From Antedon mediterranea (lineage: Eukaryota; Echinodermata; Crinoidea; Comatulida; Antedonidae), in contig NC_092671.1 in the NCBI RefSeq assembly GCF_964355755.1, positions 193,001 to 257,000 of the forward strand: 64,000 nucleotides of DNA, given 5' to 3'. Below, piece by piece: positions 46,662-58,194 of the stretch. How positions within the stretch are numbered: the first letter of the stretch is position 1; every line of letters begins with the position of its first letter. Under the pieces are notes generated by a model that saw only the letters and a program-made list of their open reading frames with translations, did no database searches and was not told the DNA's origin. Both the position numbers and the translations under genes were made by a program.

Positions 46662-49600
46662 AAAACAAATAATACCTATATAAGTGCGTACGCATAATTT
46701 ATAATGTTTATGATCTTTTTGAAAATCTTTAGAACAGGTCGTATAAATTAATACGATCGTATAATATCGTATAAACAGAGATTTAGTAATCACATTAACC
46801 TACTAAACTCAATAGTTCATTCTGTATTCAATTAACGTATTTTAACCTGTTATTGCGGCAAATCGTAATACAGTAGTATTATATAATAATACTCACTCGA
46901 ACACATCTAGAGCAAAACAATTTTTATTTTTAGAATGTTGTATTCATTTATATACTCTATAATTTTTAGTATTTAAATTAAAGTTTCAATTTAAGTTACT
47001 TAATACATATTGATTCTTTTAAAAGAATCTTATACCAGCACATAATTGTTGTGTTTATTCATGGTCAAACATAATATAATACATGGTTTGAAATATTATT
47101 TTCGTTTGTTCAAAGTTAAAATAAACACACAAAAATACAAAAAAATAAGGTTTGTGATTTAATTTTATGTTATCTATACGAACACATTGCAGTGGGGATG
47201 ATGCCAAATACAAAAATGTTTTTCTTATGACTTTCTTTTAGAAAGTTGAACCCGTCACTTTATTATTAAAATATCAATTGTATTAATGAAATAAAATATT
47301 TGTGGAACGTAATAAGTACAAACGTAGGATTGCGTTACACAAGATCTGGAAAGGTTTTTGGAGTCAGTAATTATAGCATTCATTAATCAATGCCATAAAC
47401 GAGAAGTTAGAAGGCGTTCTTATATCCTCGTACTTTGTCTATGATAATTACACTAATGGTCCTTTTGGCATTTTTCTCCTTCGTTCGCTATCTCCAATTT
47501 AGTATGTATTTGTCAGTAATCTGCGTCTATTTGGCTATTTTATTGCCGTATTATTAAATTATATCTCCTTTAAGGAGAATGGTCATTTAGAGAGATGGTC
47601 ATTTACTGTTCTTGTTCTCTCTATCACAATTATTAAAAACACTGTTTCTAATGTTGTTTTATAATTTAACCAACTTGTTGTTGTGTTAAACCAAATTGAA
47701 TGCAATATGTTACGACTGTTCTTTTGAATGTTCTGTTCAATTTAATGTCAAGTTTTATTTTTTAATCATATCCATATAAAAACAAATTAATCCAGTGTAT
47801 ATAATTATAAATAAATACAAAACGTCCATATTAGTAGTAACATTAAATGTGTTATTTTCGACATGAGCACAAACATTTGTATTGTATTAAAGGCCAGGTG
47901 CGGGCAAAAAATTTCTATTGATCATACATTCCAATAATTATCGATCTATAGTTTCCCCTATGTTTCATAATTTTTTGGGATTTTATTTGTGTTACACGAG
48001 CTTATTGAAAATAAGCACTTTCTTATCAGTGGGGTGCTAGTTCAAATTACACAGTAAAATCTCTATTATTTTGAACACAAATTTTTGTAAATAGAGAGGC
48101 ATTTTAAAAAGCTATGAAAAATAAACGGTGTGGTAAAAAATGTTATCAGATGACTAAATATAGGTAATATAACTTGAATTTTACATTTCTGGTATTTTTA
48201 TTCAACTTCAGATTTTTATTTTCATGCTATAGCAAAAATTATCCACCGTATATCCACCATCTTTTTTAACTTTCTAGGGAGTCACCAGATATGTTATTAC
48301 ATTAGGTTATACTACCTAACTACTGAAAAAAAGTCTTCCTGGTTTTTATGGCAGAATTTTGCCATATTTTGTATTTGACTGTATTAAGGGAAATTCATGT
48401 TTTTTCGTCTTGATTTCTGTTACAAATATTTGATTTATGTACAATTAACCAGATATTATATTTAAAATTCATGCCTGTACCTGAGCCTTAATATATTTCC
48501 TATTGAAATGGGTAGGACTTAAGTTTATTCACAGGAGGGCGGTTTATAACAAAGCAGGAACCATCGCCCTCAGTGCCCCAGCATAATGCATTGCTATAAT
48601 TATGGACACATCAATAACAGTCAGTATAACATTATACCTGTAATACATTTCAATAATTAGCATAAATTAAAATAGGCCTAAATTCAAATCGAGGGTACAG
48701 GTTTCAGCAATCGACTCGAAAGTGAATACTTTGCAAATGTGGTTCGTTGTATGAACAACTATTTTTAATTCTTTGTTCAATATTCAATTAAATTAAATTT
48801 GGATTGTTTAATTTGTTTGCTATGTTTGCCAGAGGGACATAAATCCATACACCTATAATTATTAATTTAAATCCACACTTCCTGCGTACAATTTAACAAG
48901 AATATCACATTTAAATCACATTTAAATATACAGAAGTTAGCTTTGCAATATAGGAATAACATAAAAAAATATATGACTACAAATGATAGAATTTCTAAAA
49001 TTGCTTTTTTAATATTTTTAATATTTTACATGGAAAGTAATAAAATTTATAATTTGTTGTCACGTAAATTCTGAAAAGTTACAATTAACTGTGCGTTTGC
49101 ATATTGATGTTTTAATAGAATTCTCTAATCACCTTCCAAAATGATCTTTATGCTACAATTTTCTCCAACGAGTGCTATGTTTCTCAAAAGTATTCAACCG
49201 TTTTAATTTAACGTAACAGTTGTAATTTTAATTCCAATATGTCTTGGTAATTGTGTTTTTCTATTTATATATGACTGAAAAAAGAGGCGACAATTTATAG
49301 CGGGACTACAATATTTCTTATCCCTGTATGATATTACCAACCAAATGATATGTATATACATACGAAAAACAAATAAAATAGTTTAGTAATTAGTAATAAT
49401 TATTAGTTATATTAGTAATAATGAGTACAGTTAAATATGTTAGCCACATCAACATGTTCTACAAACATACACCCTTCCATCAACATCTCATATAAATACG
49501 TCACACGTAGGCCCACAGTACATTAGCGAACATTGAAAATTAATATTCTGCCTTCGTTTTAAATGGCTCGGAGGTATAGCGAAGTAAATTCACAAATATT

Positions 49601-49919
49601 CTAAATCCACATAAACTAAATAACCAATTAAACCATGAATTTATTCGAATATAACTTCTACACTCGTATTACTGCCGTGCAAGTATTAGTATGAATAATA
49701 AGATCGATTTATTCGTCGACTTACACTATCACCGCATAGTGTTATGTGTGAAAATCATAATAATTGACACCGGTTATCTGTATTAATGTCATCAAATGAC
49801 AGATGTTTCCAAGATCCATCGGACTCGTTTATTTGAATAGCGTTAAATGATGCTGAAGAAGCAAGAACTTTAATTAATACAAGTGTATACAAAAATGCTT
49901 AAAATATTCTTCAAATATG
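46662..49919. other. Long AT-rich stretch without supported genes
   Basis: A small TCTCCTTTAAGGAGA palindrome lies near 47563. No exon, RNA gene or array was recognised. Confidence 0.45.
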
Positions 49920-50095
49920 ACAATTTTGCCCTGACGAAGGAAGTGTTTTCCGAAAGTTAGGCAATTTCTTTCTTTCTGTTTTACTTTACGGTTTTGATTT
50001 AGCTTTTTGCTTATTTAATTTGACATTGAGATCAAGCCACTGATACCCACCCCATTGTCACTTTGTAGATAATTTGTTTTTGGATTTAAATGATA
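49920..50095 (+). mobile_element. Third-locus hammerhead-like repeat, single diverged copy
   Basis: Related to the units at 5377-5690 and 57850-58165 by TTCTGTTTTACTTTACGG, TTTTGATTTAGCTTTTTGC and ATTGAGATCAAGCCACTG. The core reads CTGACGA (49931-49937), then a GGAA / TTCC hairpin, then GAAA (49952-49955). TTGCC (49926-49930) pairs exactly with GGCAA (49960-49964) as stem I. Both stems differ in sequence from the other loci but keep pairing. Confidence 0.6.
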
Positions 50096-50149
50096 ATTTA
50101 CATAATATTTTGATTCCCAGGACCAACCCATCATGGTTGGGTGGATCTA

Positions 50150-50385
50150 ATAATTTTGAAAAATAGAGTTGCTAGGTGCCCGAAAATTGGACTTCGAAAT
50201 ATGGAAAGAATAAAAGTCTCCGGGACCAGCCCCTGCTATCCTAGTAACTTGATGCTCTAAATATCTTTCTTTCAAAATAAAAGAAAAACATGAGATATAT
50301 ATTTTTTTTAAATCCGTAGAGATTCGAACCCCAGCTAGTAGAGCTGAAAAAATTCAAACGATAATTACTTGATCACGTCTACCCA
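50150..50385 (-). mobile_element. Possible tRNA-derived SINE
   Basis: On the minus strand from about 50385, GGGTAGACGTGATCAAGT is followed after about 45 bp by CTGGGGTTCGAATCTCTAC, a B box within a T-arm-like hairpin. The spacing fits a tRNA head of Ser/Leu type, degraded. The body toward 50150 has a GACCAACCCATCATGGTTGG phrase. There is no clear A-rich tail, so the far limit is uncertain. Confidence 0.4.
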
Positions 50386-50580
50386 TTATGCCTGTACACG
50401 TAATTTTTGTATTGGAGAGACACACCTTACCGGTGACAGCGTTTTGTTTAATGCTTTTGTCTCTCCTCGGCCTCGTGTCTTGTATTTCATATATATATAT
50501 ATATTTCTATGTTTTTTTTTTTTTTTTTTGTAATTATTATTTTATGTTTATTGCCGAAATGAATAAAATAAAATAAAAAT
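50386..50580 (+). mobile_element. Probable retrotransposon 3' untranslated tail
   Basis: A T-rich stretch with TA and T runs ends in GCCGAAATGAATAAAATAA followed by AATAAAAAT, like the A-rich 3' ends of CR1-type elements. No reverse transcriptase residues can be read upstream. Confidence 0.35.
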
Positions 50581-50617
50581 AACAGTGACAATAGCATATT
50601 CTTATACGCGCTGCATA

Positions 50618-50666
50618 TTACGTCATTCTAATCGTTACGTCATAAATTTGCATATTCATGACGTAA
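50618..50666. promoter_or_regulatory. Cluster of three CRE/ATF-like TTACGTCA sites
   Basis: TTACGTCA occurs at 50618-50625 and 50635-50642, and its complement TGACGTAA at 50659-50666: three perfect 8-mers within 49 bp. TGACGTAA is an established bZIP (CREB/ATF, PAR) target. No gene start is recognised next to it, so function is a guess. Confidence 0.4.
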
Positions 50667-51130
50667 TTTTGAGGAAATAAATCTAGTCGTTGTGTGAATG
50701 AGATCGAGTCCGATCTCATGTCGGTCGGTCGAATAGAGTTAAAGCTATGCGAGCTTCTGTGTTGAGATTTCACAGATTTAAAGGTCCCCCTTTTCCACCA
50801 CACATCATAAGGCGATAACATCAAAGCATTTGATGTCGTGGCAGAGCCTTACCGTGCTAGAGTCAAGGGAGCACACTATTCTTTTTCTTGTGGCTTCCTT
50901 TCGATCTCGTAAATTTTATGTTTGGCGCCCTCACTTTTAAGTTAACACCTAAGTTATGTCAGAAAATTAGGAAAAAATAAATAGAAATGTGTAAAGATGC
51001 CGATGCCTAGCCTGGCTAGTGTTTTCTCAGCTCTCTATTTTTTTTAATACATTTAAAAATTGTTTGTAATACATTATTTCAAAAAAGTTTTTTTAAAGTG
51101 TTATTATATTTCTTACAATAATTTCTGAAA
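50667..51130. other. Spacer, nothing recognised
   Basis: Includes a GAGATCG-AGTC-CGATCTC hairpin near 50699. A 23-codon frame from 50748 was considered and not called. Confidence 0.5.
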
Positions 51131-51966
51131 TCACACATTGTTAGTACATTCGGCGATGTCCTTTAGAGAATCATTGGAAATGTTAGTATGATTATAATAG
51201 AGGGCTCTATATAGATTGTTTGGATTATCACACATTGTTAGTACATTCGAATCCTTTACAGAATCATTGGAAACTTTAGGTTGATTATAGAGAGCACTAT
51301 ACAGATTGTTTGGATTATCACACATTGTTAGTACATTCGAATCCTTTACAGAATCATTGGAAACTTTAGGTTGATTATAGAGAGCACTATACAGATTGTT
51401 TGGATTATCACACATTGTTAGTACATTCGGCGATGTCCTTTACAGAATCATTGGAAACTTTAGATTAATTATAGAGAGCGCTATATAGATTGTTTGGATT
51501 ATCACACATTGTTAGTACATTCGGCGATGTCCTTTACAGAATCATTGGAAACTTTAGGTTGATTATAGAGAGCGCTATACAGATTGTTTGGATTATCACA
51601 CATTGTTAGTACATTCGACGATGTCCTTTACAGAATCATTGGAAACTTTAGATTAATTATAGAGAGCGCTATATAGATTGTTTGGATTATCACACATTTT
51701 TAGTAAATTTGAAGATGTCCTTTACAGAATCATTGGAAACTTTAGATTAATTATAGAGAGCGCTATATAGATTGTTTGGATTATCACACATGTTTAGTAC
51801 ATTCGAAGATGTCCTTTACAGAATCATTGGAAACTTTAGATTAATTATAGAGAGCGCTATATAGATTGTTTGGATTATCACACATTGTTAGTACATTCGA
51901 CGATGTCCTTTACAGAATCATTGGGAAGCTTTTGGTTATAGAGAGTGCTATTTTGGATTATCACAC
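51131..51966. repeat. 90/94/97-bp satellite, nine copies plus a partial tenth
   Basis: TTAGTACATTCG or a close variant recurs at 51141, 51238, 51328, 51418, 51512, 51606, 51700, 51794 and 51888. The two 90-bp units lack four bases (CGATGTCC against ATCC) found in 94-bp units. On the minus strand the 90-bp units read as 30-residue repeats (MCDNPNNLYSALYNQPKVS, then NDSVKDSNVLT), but 94-bp units break the frame, so a coding role is unlikely. Confidence 0.92.
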
Positions 51967-52133
51967 ATATTTTTCTAATGAATCCCTTCCTTCCTCTATA
52001 TGGATTTATGTTTATGATCAATGTAGGTGTAATATTTTTGCTTGAACTTGAACTATTCTTAAAGAGTCAAAGTATATAATGTCTTTTTTTTGTGCAAATA
52101 CATGGTGCATTCAATAAATTAATTGTAGGTTTT

Positions 52134-52200
52134 TTAGCACCTTGGTTCCCATCAGGACACGCGTAGACATAACGTATCGACACAACGTACCGTAAGAACA
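52134..52200 (+). mobile_element. Solo end of a CCCACTAG-type MITE
   Basis: AGCACCTTGGTTCCCATCAG, then GACGTAACG-like words (AGACATAACGTATCGAC), resemble the left end of the elements at 7595 and 27832. No opposite end is seen. Confidence 0.35.
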
Positions 52201-53282
52201 TAAAAAAACAAACTACAATTATACATTTCCGATAAAAGCAAAATGTGTAATACCGCCATCTATATTATGAAGTGAAAATGAATGATGGTGATCATGATTT
52301 ACCTGGACATTACTGATTGTTATTGTATCATATACAATATACATTAATTCACTAGTCCAATAATTATGGCAACTTTTTGAATTAAAACAAAGCGTGATGT
52401 CATTACGCACGTACGTCTAATTAAAAGCATTGGCTCTATTAAAATTTGGTTCATAGCCCTACAATGAAATCTTAATTTAGACTGCTATCTTTCCAATTAT
52501 TAGTATTATTAGTTATAATTAATTAATTATTAGTTTGTTAAATGAATCATCATTTTTTTAATTAATGTTTTTTTATTAAATATAATTTTAATGCAAGGAT
52601 TGAAAACTGAAACATTAAATGTTCTGTCTGCCGCCCTCTGGGTAGGCTTATTGCAAGACTGTCAATCATTAAACAGTTTAATAACGTTATTTTTTTTTCA
52701 CTATAATAAATATAAATTGAGGCGGCCATTGATTTTGTAATTGTTTTCATTCGCTATATTTTCTTCACATCTTTTTATTTTTCTTTGGATTTTTTAAGTT
52801 GGATAAAAAATTAATATAAAATAAATATAATATACTATTTGTTTTGCTAATTTTATTTTGTTTGTATTATTAAACAGAATATTAATTATTCTTGTTGGTT
52901 CACTGCAAGGTAATTAAATTTAGTACATAATAAAACGTCGCGTGTTTCTACCCATTGGCCGTATATAGATTATAGTAATCTGCATTTTCCTAAGTTCACC
53001 TTTAATAATTTCAGAATGATATCATCGATATGATGACTTCCAATCTTTGATCTTATCTAATGTTTACCATCTCATTGCACAATTTATTTAGCCATTGGTT
53101 ATCATAGAGTCTACAATACGTTTAACGATGTTGTAAAAAAACACAGCGATGGCGCTATTCATCGTCGGCATTTGTTGAGGATACCTGTATGATTCCGCAT
53201 TACAACGAAAGTATTTTGTAGACAAGTAGTACAAATGGTAGCCGTACGTTCGTCAGTCTATATTCACTGACAACAAGTGTCG
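52201..53282. other. AT-rich DNA upstream of the receptor exon
   Basis: No gene or repeat is supported. It is presumably the 5' flank of the receptor gene. Confidence 0.5.
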
Positions 53283-53306
53283 ATTGGTGGTTGGTTCCGC
53301 CCCGCC
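53283..53306 (+). promoter_or_regulatory. Candidate proximal promoter: inverted CCAAT and GC box
   Basis: ATTGG (inverted CCAAT) at 53283-53287 and CCGCCCCGCC at 53297-53306 stand out in AT-rich DNA about 450 bp before the receptor start codon. The GC box is an Sp1/KLF-type site by family knowledge. Transcription start is not visible, so this is a positional inference. Confidence 0.35.
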
Positions 53307-53754
53307 GACTACTTGGATTTTTATTCGATACCACAGGATTATATTGTTTGAATTGTAAGACAACTATGGAATTGTGTTCGTACCAGCTAAGGGGTATACG
53401 CTATATCACAAATACTGTGAATTATTCGCTGTAAAGGGTTTCAGAATTGTTTGCACACGTTGGTGAATGATCAAGTTGTGTTTGTATCTACAGAAACCCG
53501 ATGTGTTGATATCGGCGTGTCATGCCTAAAGTGATTCATATAATTGGTCTTTTGTGACCAAACTCTTTATAGATTATCGTTTATTTTTTCAAACTTTTTC
53601 CTGACGTTGACTCCACTTTATGCCTCACGTTTATATCGTCAGCATTCACCCGTGAAACCGGAAATCATTTCTAAAGCGTATATTTGGTACAAATTACAAA
53701 TACCGCTGTTGAATGTGTGAGTTTTGATGTTTTGGTATTCGTCCTGTGACTATA

Positions 53755-54499
53755 ATGTACGTGTTAAGAGTGATAACACTCTTTGTAGCAGGATTATTGG
53801 TGCTTGATGTAGGAGCTCAAGACGGTCAAACATGTAATTGCGACGATGAACATATAGAAGATGGCACAATAACCGCCTTTTTTATGTTGAGTGGCAGTGA
53901 AACGACCATACGTGAATACCTGCCATACCCTAAAGAGGTGGTGTTGCCAGCTATAGATCTAGCTCTAAATTACGTAAATGAATCTGGTCTACTTGGAAAC
54001 CATGAACTCATTACACGGTTTGCCGATGAAAAGTGTAATCCTTTAATAGCACAGACTGAGGCACTAAAATTACGAGAAAAGTATCAGGGGCATGTAATAT
54101 TTGGACCGTGTTGTAGTTACCCAGTAGCCTATGTTGCCCGTCTCAACAGCATATGGAAATTGCCCTTGATTTCACCAGCTGCTCTGGGACCAGATTTTCG
54201 TGATGTGGAAAAAAGCGACGAGTTCAATACAACGACTCGAGTCGGTCCCACTTATATCGGGATGGGTCGTACTTTGGTCGAGTTTTTTAAATTGCACAAT
54301 TGGCTTATTTGGTTCCAGATTTTAGTCGATGAAGATAATGATAAGTTTGCAAGAGATCATTTTTTCTTGTGTAGTGGTGTTTACAGAGCTTTTCTTGACG
54401 ACGATGGGAATTTTACTAATGAATATGCGGTTTTGCATCCGGATTTTACCGATTTAAAACTTCAAGAAACTTTGGATACAGTATCAAAAAAATCACGAG
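53755..54499 (+). CDS. Natriuretic peptide receptor-like protein, first coding exon
   Basis: Encodes 248 residues plus one base of the next codon. The ATG at 53755 is the first after an in-frame TGA at 53725. Residues 1-21 form a signal peptide (RVITLFVAGLLVLDVG core). From about residue 37 the chain matches the ANF-receptor ligand-binding fold: LPAIDLALNYVNESGLL (64-80), then KCNPLIAQTEAL, VIFGPCCSYPVAYVARL (114-130), WKLPLISPAALGPDF (134-148), and TRVGPTYIGMGRTLVEFF (161-178), ending around HFFLCSGVYRAF (202-213). Cys94 and Cys119/120 fit the first disulfide of natriuretic peptide receptors. N-glycosylation sequons are at Asn75, Asn158 and Asn219. It should bind a peptide outside the cell. 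Whether the protein continues into a guanylate cyclase, or has a short clearance-receptor tail, lies in exons not visible here. Confidence 0.88.
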
Positions 54500-54505
54500 G
54501 TGAGA
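54497..54505 (+). other. Splice donor of the receptor exon
   Basis: GAG|GTGAGA matches the metazoan donor consensus; the exon ends at 54499 in phase 1. Beyond it the frame turns into a hydrophobic chance extension (ILLIIVVVVTLIS) with no homology to the receptor family and stops at 54567, which supports splicing here. Confidence 0.82.
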
Positions 54506-55194
54506 ATTATATCTTGCTCATTATTGTTGTTGTTGTTACATTAATTAGCGTTCAAATAATAGATTAGTTGTCCTCCTTTATTTGGTAATCTTATTTGCCA
54601 CCCAACACGATCACCACGTGAGGAATGTCGAACACGATGCAGAATTATTTAAAATGCTAATGTTATTAATGGTGTTGTGAGCTTATTGACTTACACTTAA
54701 ATAGTATGATTAATCTGGTGACGCTAAACAAACTTTATCGGTCTCGTGATCAAATTGATTATAGCATTGAGCAAGTGTTTTAGCAATTAGCAAATACGAT
54801 TTAGTGGTCCAGTAGAACGATATTGAATGGTGTATTTGTCTTTAAAGGATTAACATACTCGTCCTCCTAATATGGTCGCTTTATTTAGGTTATACTATGC
54901 GAATGCTTTGTTTGTTGTCGTCACTCTTAACAAGCTTGTAATATCAGCGGTTATCCAAGTTGTAGTAATTTGTGTCGTTTGCAACATTTTTCTTGCTTCC
55001 TTCCTTCTAGGTAGGTTATACAAAATGGTATTTATTTAAATTTGTATCCAAAGACAGCTACAAATACATATTTAATGTAGGCCTATTATTGAAAAATATT
55101 GTACGTGTGTTAGCTAATTATAATAACGTATAATATTATGAACACCGTTGTTTGTATTTATGTTTAGAATTAATCCATTATAGATGTATAACGT
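54506..55194 (+). other. Presumed first intron, start
   Basis: No second receptor exon was recognised by family motifs. The rest of the window up to 64000 may belong to this intron. Confidence 0.5.
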
Positions 55195-55955
55195 TACACT
55201 TGCAACCAGGACGGACATTGTTATTGCTGCTGAGTTCCCTCCACACATTCAAACATTCATATGGGTTAGGGTTAGGGTTAGGGTTATGTAATAACCAGGA
55301 CGGACATTGTTATTGCTGCTGAGTTCCCTATGACGCGCCATAGTTCCCTCCACACATTCAAACATTCATATGGGTTAGGGTTAGGGTTAGAGGGTTATGT
55401 AATAACCAGGACGGACATTGTTATTGCTGCTGAGTTCCCTCCACACCATTCAAACATGCATATGGGTTAGGGTTAGGGTTATGTAATAACCAGGACGGAC
55501 ATTGTTATTGCTGCTGAGTTCCCTATGACGCGCCATAGTTCCCTCCACACATTCAAACATTCATATGGGTTAGGGTTAGGGTTATGTAATAACCAGGACG
55601 GACATTGTTATTGCTGCTGAGTTCCCTCCACACCATTCAAACATGCATATGGGTTAGGGTTAGGGTTATGTAATAACCAGGACGGACATTGTTATTGCTG
55701 CTGAGTTCCCTATGACGCGCCATAGTTCCCTCCACACATTCAAACATTCATATGGGTTAGGGTTAGGGTTAGAGGGTTATGTAATAACCAGGACGGACAT
55801 TGTTATTGCTGCTGAGTTCCCTCCACACCATTCAAACATGCATATGGGTTAGGGTTAGGGTTATGTAATAACCAGGACGGACATTGTTATTGCTGCTGAG
55901 TTCCCTATGACGCGCCATAGTTCCCTCCACACATTCAAACATGCATATGGGTATC
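55195..55955 (+). repeat. Satellite carrying telomere-type (TTAGGG)n blocks
   Basis: The phrase ACCAGGACGGACATTGTTATT recurs eight times between about 55206 and 55873. Between copies sit GGGTTAGGGTTAGGG blocks (two to three units) and TTCAAACATTCATATGGG. Alternate copies carry an extra ATGACGCGCCATAG block, giving a higher-order unit of about 185-205 bp. A few blocks read TTAGGGTTAGAGGGTT. Confidence 0.92.
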
Positions 55956-56051
55956 ATTGGTATTACTTATACTTCTGTTAGTTTTTCATTTTCATCACAA
56001 AATTATAGTAGACTCAAAAGCTGATTTTTTGTTGTTGTTTTTTTCGTTTTT

Positions 56052-56246
56052 GTGTCAGTAGCCTACATTTGTTTTTGTAATACCATGTCTTAAAACTACA
56101 GACAAAAGCCCATTTTGTGTCAGTAGCCTACATTTGTTTTTGTAATACCATGTCTTAAAACTACAGACAAAAGCCCATTTTGTGTCAGTAGCCTACATTT
56201 GTTTTTGTAATACCATGTCTTAAAACTACAGACAAAAGCCCATTTT
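56052..56246 (+). repeat. Three tandem copies of 65 bp
   Basis: GTGTCAGTAGCCTACATTTG begins at 56052, 56117 and 56182. The copies are identical as far as read, ending AGACAAAAGCCCATTTT. Confidence 0.95.
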
Positions 56247-57654
56247 CTTGGCAAGATCCATCCAAAGTTGTTCCTATGCAGCTGAGACATTTTTATAATA
56301 TGAATTTGAATATGAATATCTTAGACGGTCATGTATATTGTAATTAAGAGTTTAGAGTTTAATGTGATCCTTTTTGCCACAATTCTGATATGCATAGACT
56401 TTTATAGATATTGATTGTGTTTATTTGATTCAATACTTGTTATCATGTACCGTTAGTAATATTTCGTAAGTACTCTATAAACCATGTCTCATTGTGAAGA
56501 TCGGTAGACGCCCGCTAGGAAATTTCTACTGTAATCTTAAAAACGATTACTGTACTGATGATAACTGAAACTAAGCGTTTTTCGATTTAAATCTGAACTA
56601 TCTGAAGATCAGCCAATGTTCCTATACGCCAACTTGTGCACTGATTTTCTATGCGTCTATCGCGCAGACTGCTGTCAAGGTGTTAACATGTCTGCATCAG
56701 TTAAATAGTGTAACAGATGGGCCGCAACCGTAAGTCTTGCCTTAATGCCACTTTGACTGAGATTTGAAAAATCGATATTATCGTCATACGTTATTATTAC
56801 TGTAGTTCAGTCTGTGTTACAGGTGTTAAAGCGTTGACTTTTGTTTATTGTTGGTTTGGTGAAGAAATTAAGAGCCTAAATTGGTTATCAGAGGGAGGAT
56901 ACAGTATTTCGGAAATCATCGTGTAGCGCATGCGCATCAGTAATGATGCTTAACCACGGATTATAAATAGTGCATAGTTAGTATAACGTATCCACGCAAA
57001 AGGAAAATGTAATGTGTATATGTTGAATAATATGAATACAATACTTCTTAGTCTATTCTTGTTCTCATTTACAATAATACAATGTAAAATCGTCATATAA
57101 TCTCCAGGCCTCTGTACTTTTTAACGCTTTAATTTCTACTTAGTATTCTTGAATACGTTTCCTCGATAATCAAACAACATAACGACTAGAACTAAAAACG
57201 CTTCTTTTGAGTTTACAATCATAAACTATTGTAAGTCGAAATGCGTTTTTATATAAATATGAATAATTTATCTCAAACAAAGTATTAAATTGTATGTTGC
57301 ACACTTAAAAAACAATTAACAGTTGAGGATTATTATGTTGAAATGAAGAGAATAATTAAAAGGAGCAAATAGAAAAATATAGTTGTGCCGAATAGGTATA
57401 TAGTGAATTGACGCTGTCGAATTTCTTATGTGCAATTTTAGATTATTTAAACGTTTCTTTCGAAACCTGTGAGAATTTTTGATTAAAAAACTCGGCATGA
57501 AATGTGTGCTGCCGTGTACCAATTAGGTGCATGTGCGTTGAAATATGAATGATTTGCACGAAGGCCTACATTATTCATGAGTTTATTTCCTATGTAGCAA
57601 ACCTATTGTGATTTTGTCAATACATCATCTAATTCTAATGCTAACCAAACGTAT
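56247..57654. other. Presumed intron, nothing recognised
   Basis: AT-rich; no exon or repeat was supported. Confidence 0.45.
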
Positions 57655-57720
57655 TATTATTATTATTATTATTGTCGCCCTGGGCCGACCTACTGACCAA
57701 GCTCGGTGACATTTTAAATG
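57655..57720 (-). mobile_element. Possible retroelement tail with (AAT)n end
   Basis: On the minus strand GAGCTTGGTCAGTAGG and GGCCCAGGGCGAC lead directly into (AAT)n. A GC-richer segment ending in a triplet tail is typical of a truncated LINE or SINE 3' end. No coding residues are readable. Confidence 0.35.
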
Positions 57721-57849
57721 TATTTCGGAAAATTACCCTCCTTCGGCTAGAAAATGTCGACTTCGTCTGATGACTTCGTGTATTTGTAAAATCAAATCAC
57801 CTGAAATTTAAACAAACAGCCCCGAAAACATATAATTAAATGTAATTAA

Positions 57850-58159
57850 CATAATTATTGAGATCCAGCCACTGATACCCACAGCATTGTCATTTTTTTC
57901 AGTAATTTGCCTTTGGATTTATATATATATATATATATGTCCACCCAGGCAGCACTTGCCAGCTTTATACTATGACGTTATCCAAATTCCTTCACTTGCA
58001 CTGATGAAGGGCTAGTGTTGCCCGAAAGCTCTGCTAACTTTTCTGGCTGTTTACTTTATCGTTTTGATTTAGCTTTTCGCTTTTTATTTTTGTATCCTCA
58101 TTGAGATCCAGCCACTGATACCCACAGCATTGTCATTTTTTTCAGTAATTTGCCTTTGG

Positions 58160-58165
<6 letters not shown>
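57850..58165 (+). mobile_element. Hammerhead-like repeat locus, partial plus full unit
   Basis: A partial upstream unit (57859-57925: GATCCAGCCACTGATACCC, TTCAGTAATTTGCCTTTGG) is followed by a TA run and then a full unit (about 57990-58165). The core has CTGATGA at 58001-58007, GGGC / GCCC hairpin, GAAA at 58024-58027, then GCTC and TGCTAA. TTGCA just before the core gives a short stem I with TGC. It ends with the same ATTGAGATCCAGCC to TTGCCTTTGG sequence as the partial unit, so this is again a head-to-tail arrangement. Confidence 0.6.

Positions 58166-58194
<29 letters not shown>

Noticed and set aside
50748-50819. 23-codon frame with RFKGPPFPPH, vaguely like the start of an insertion-sequence transposase
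   Set aside because: Far too short, followed by a stop, with no supporting domain downstream.
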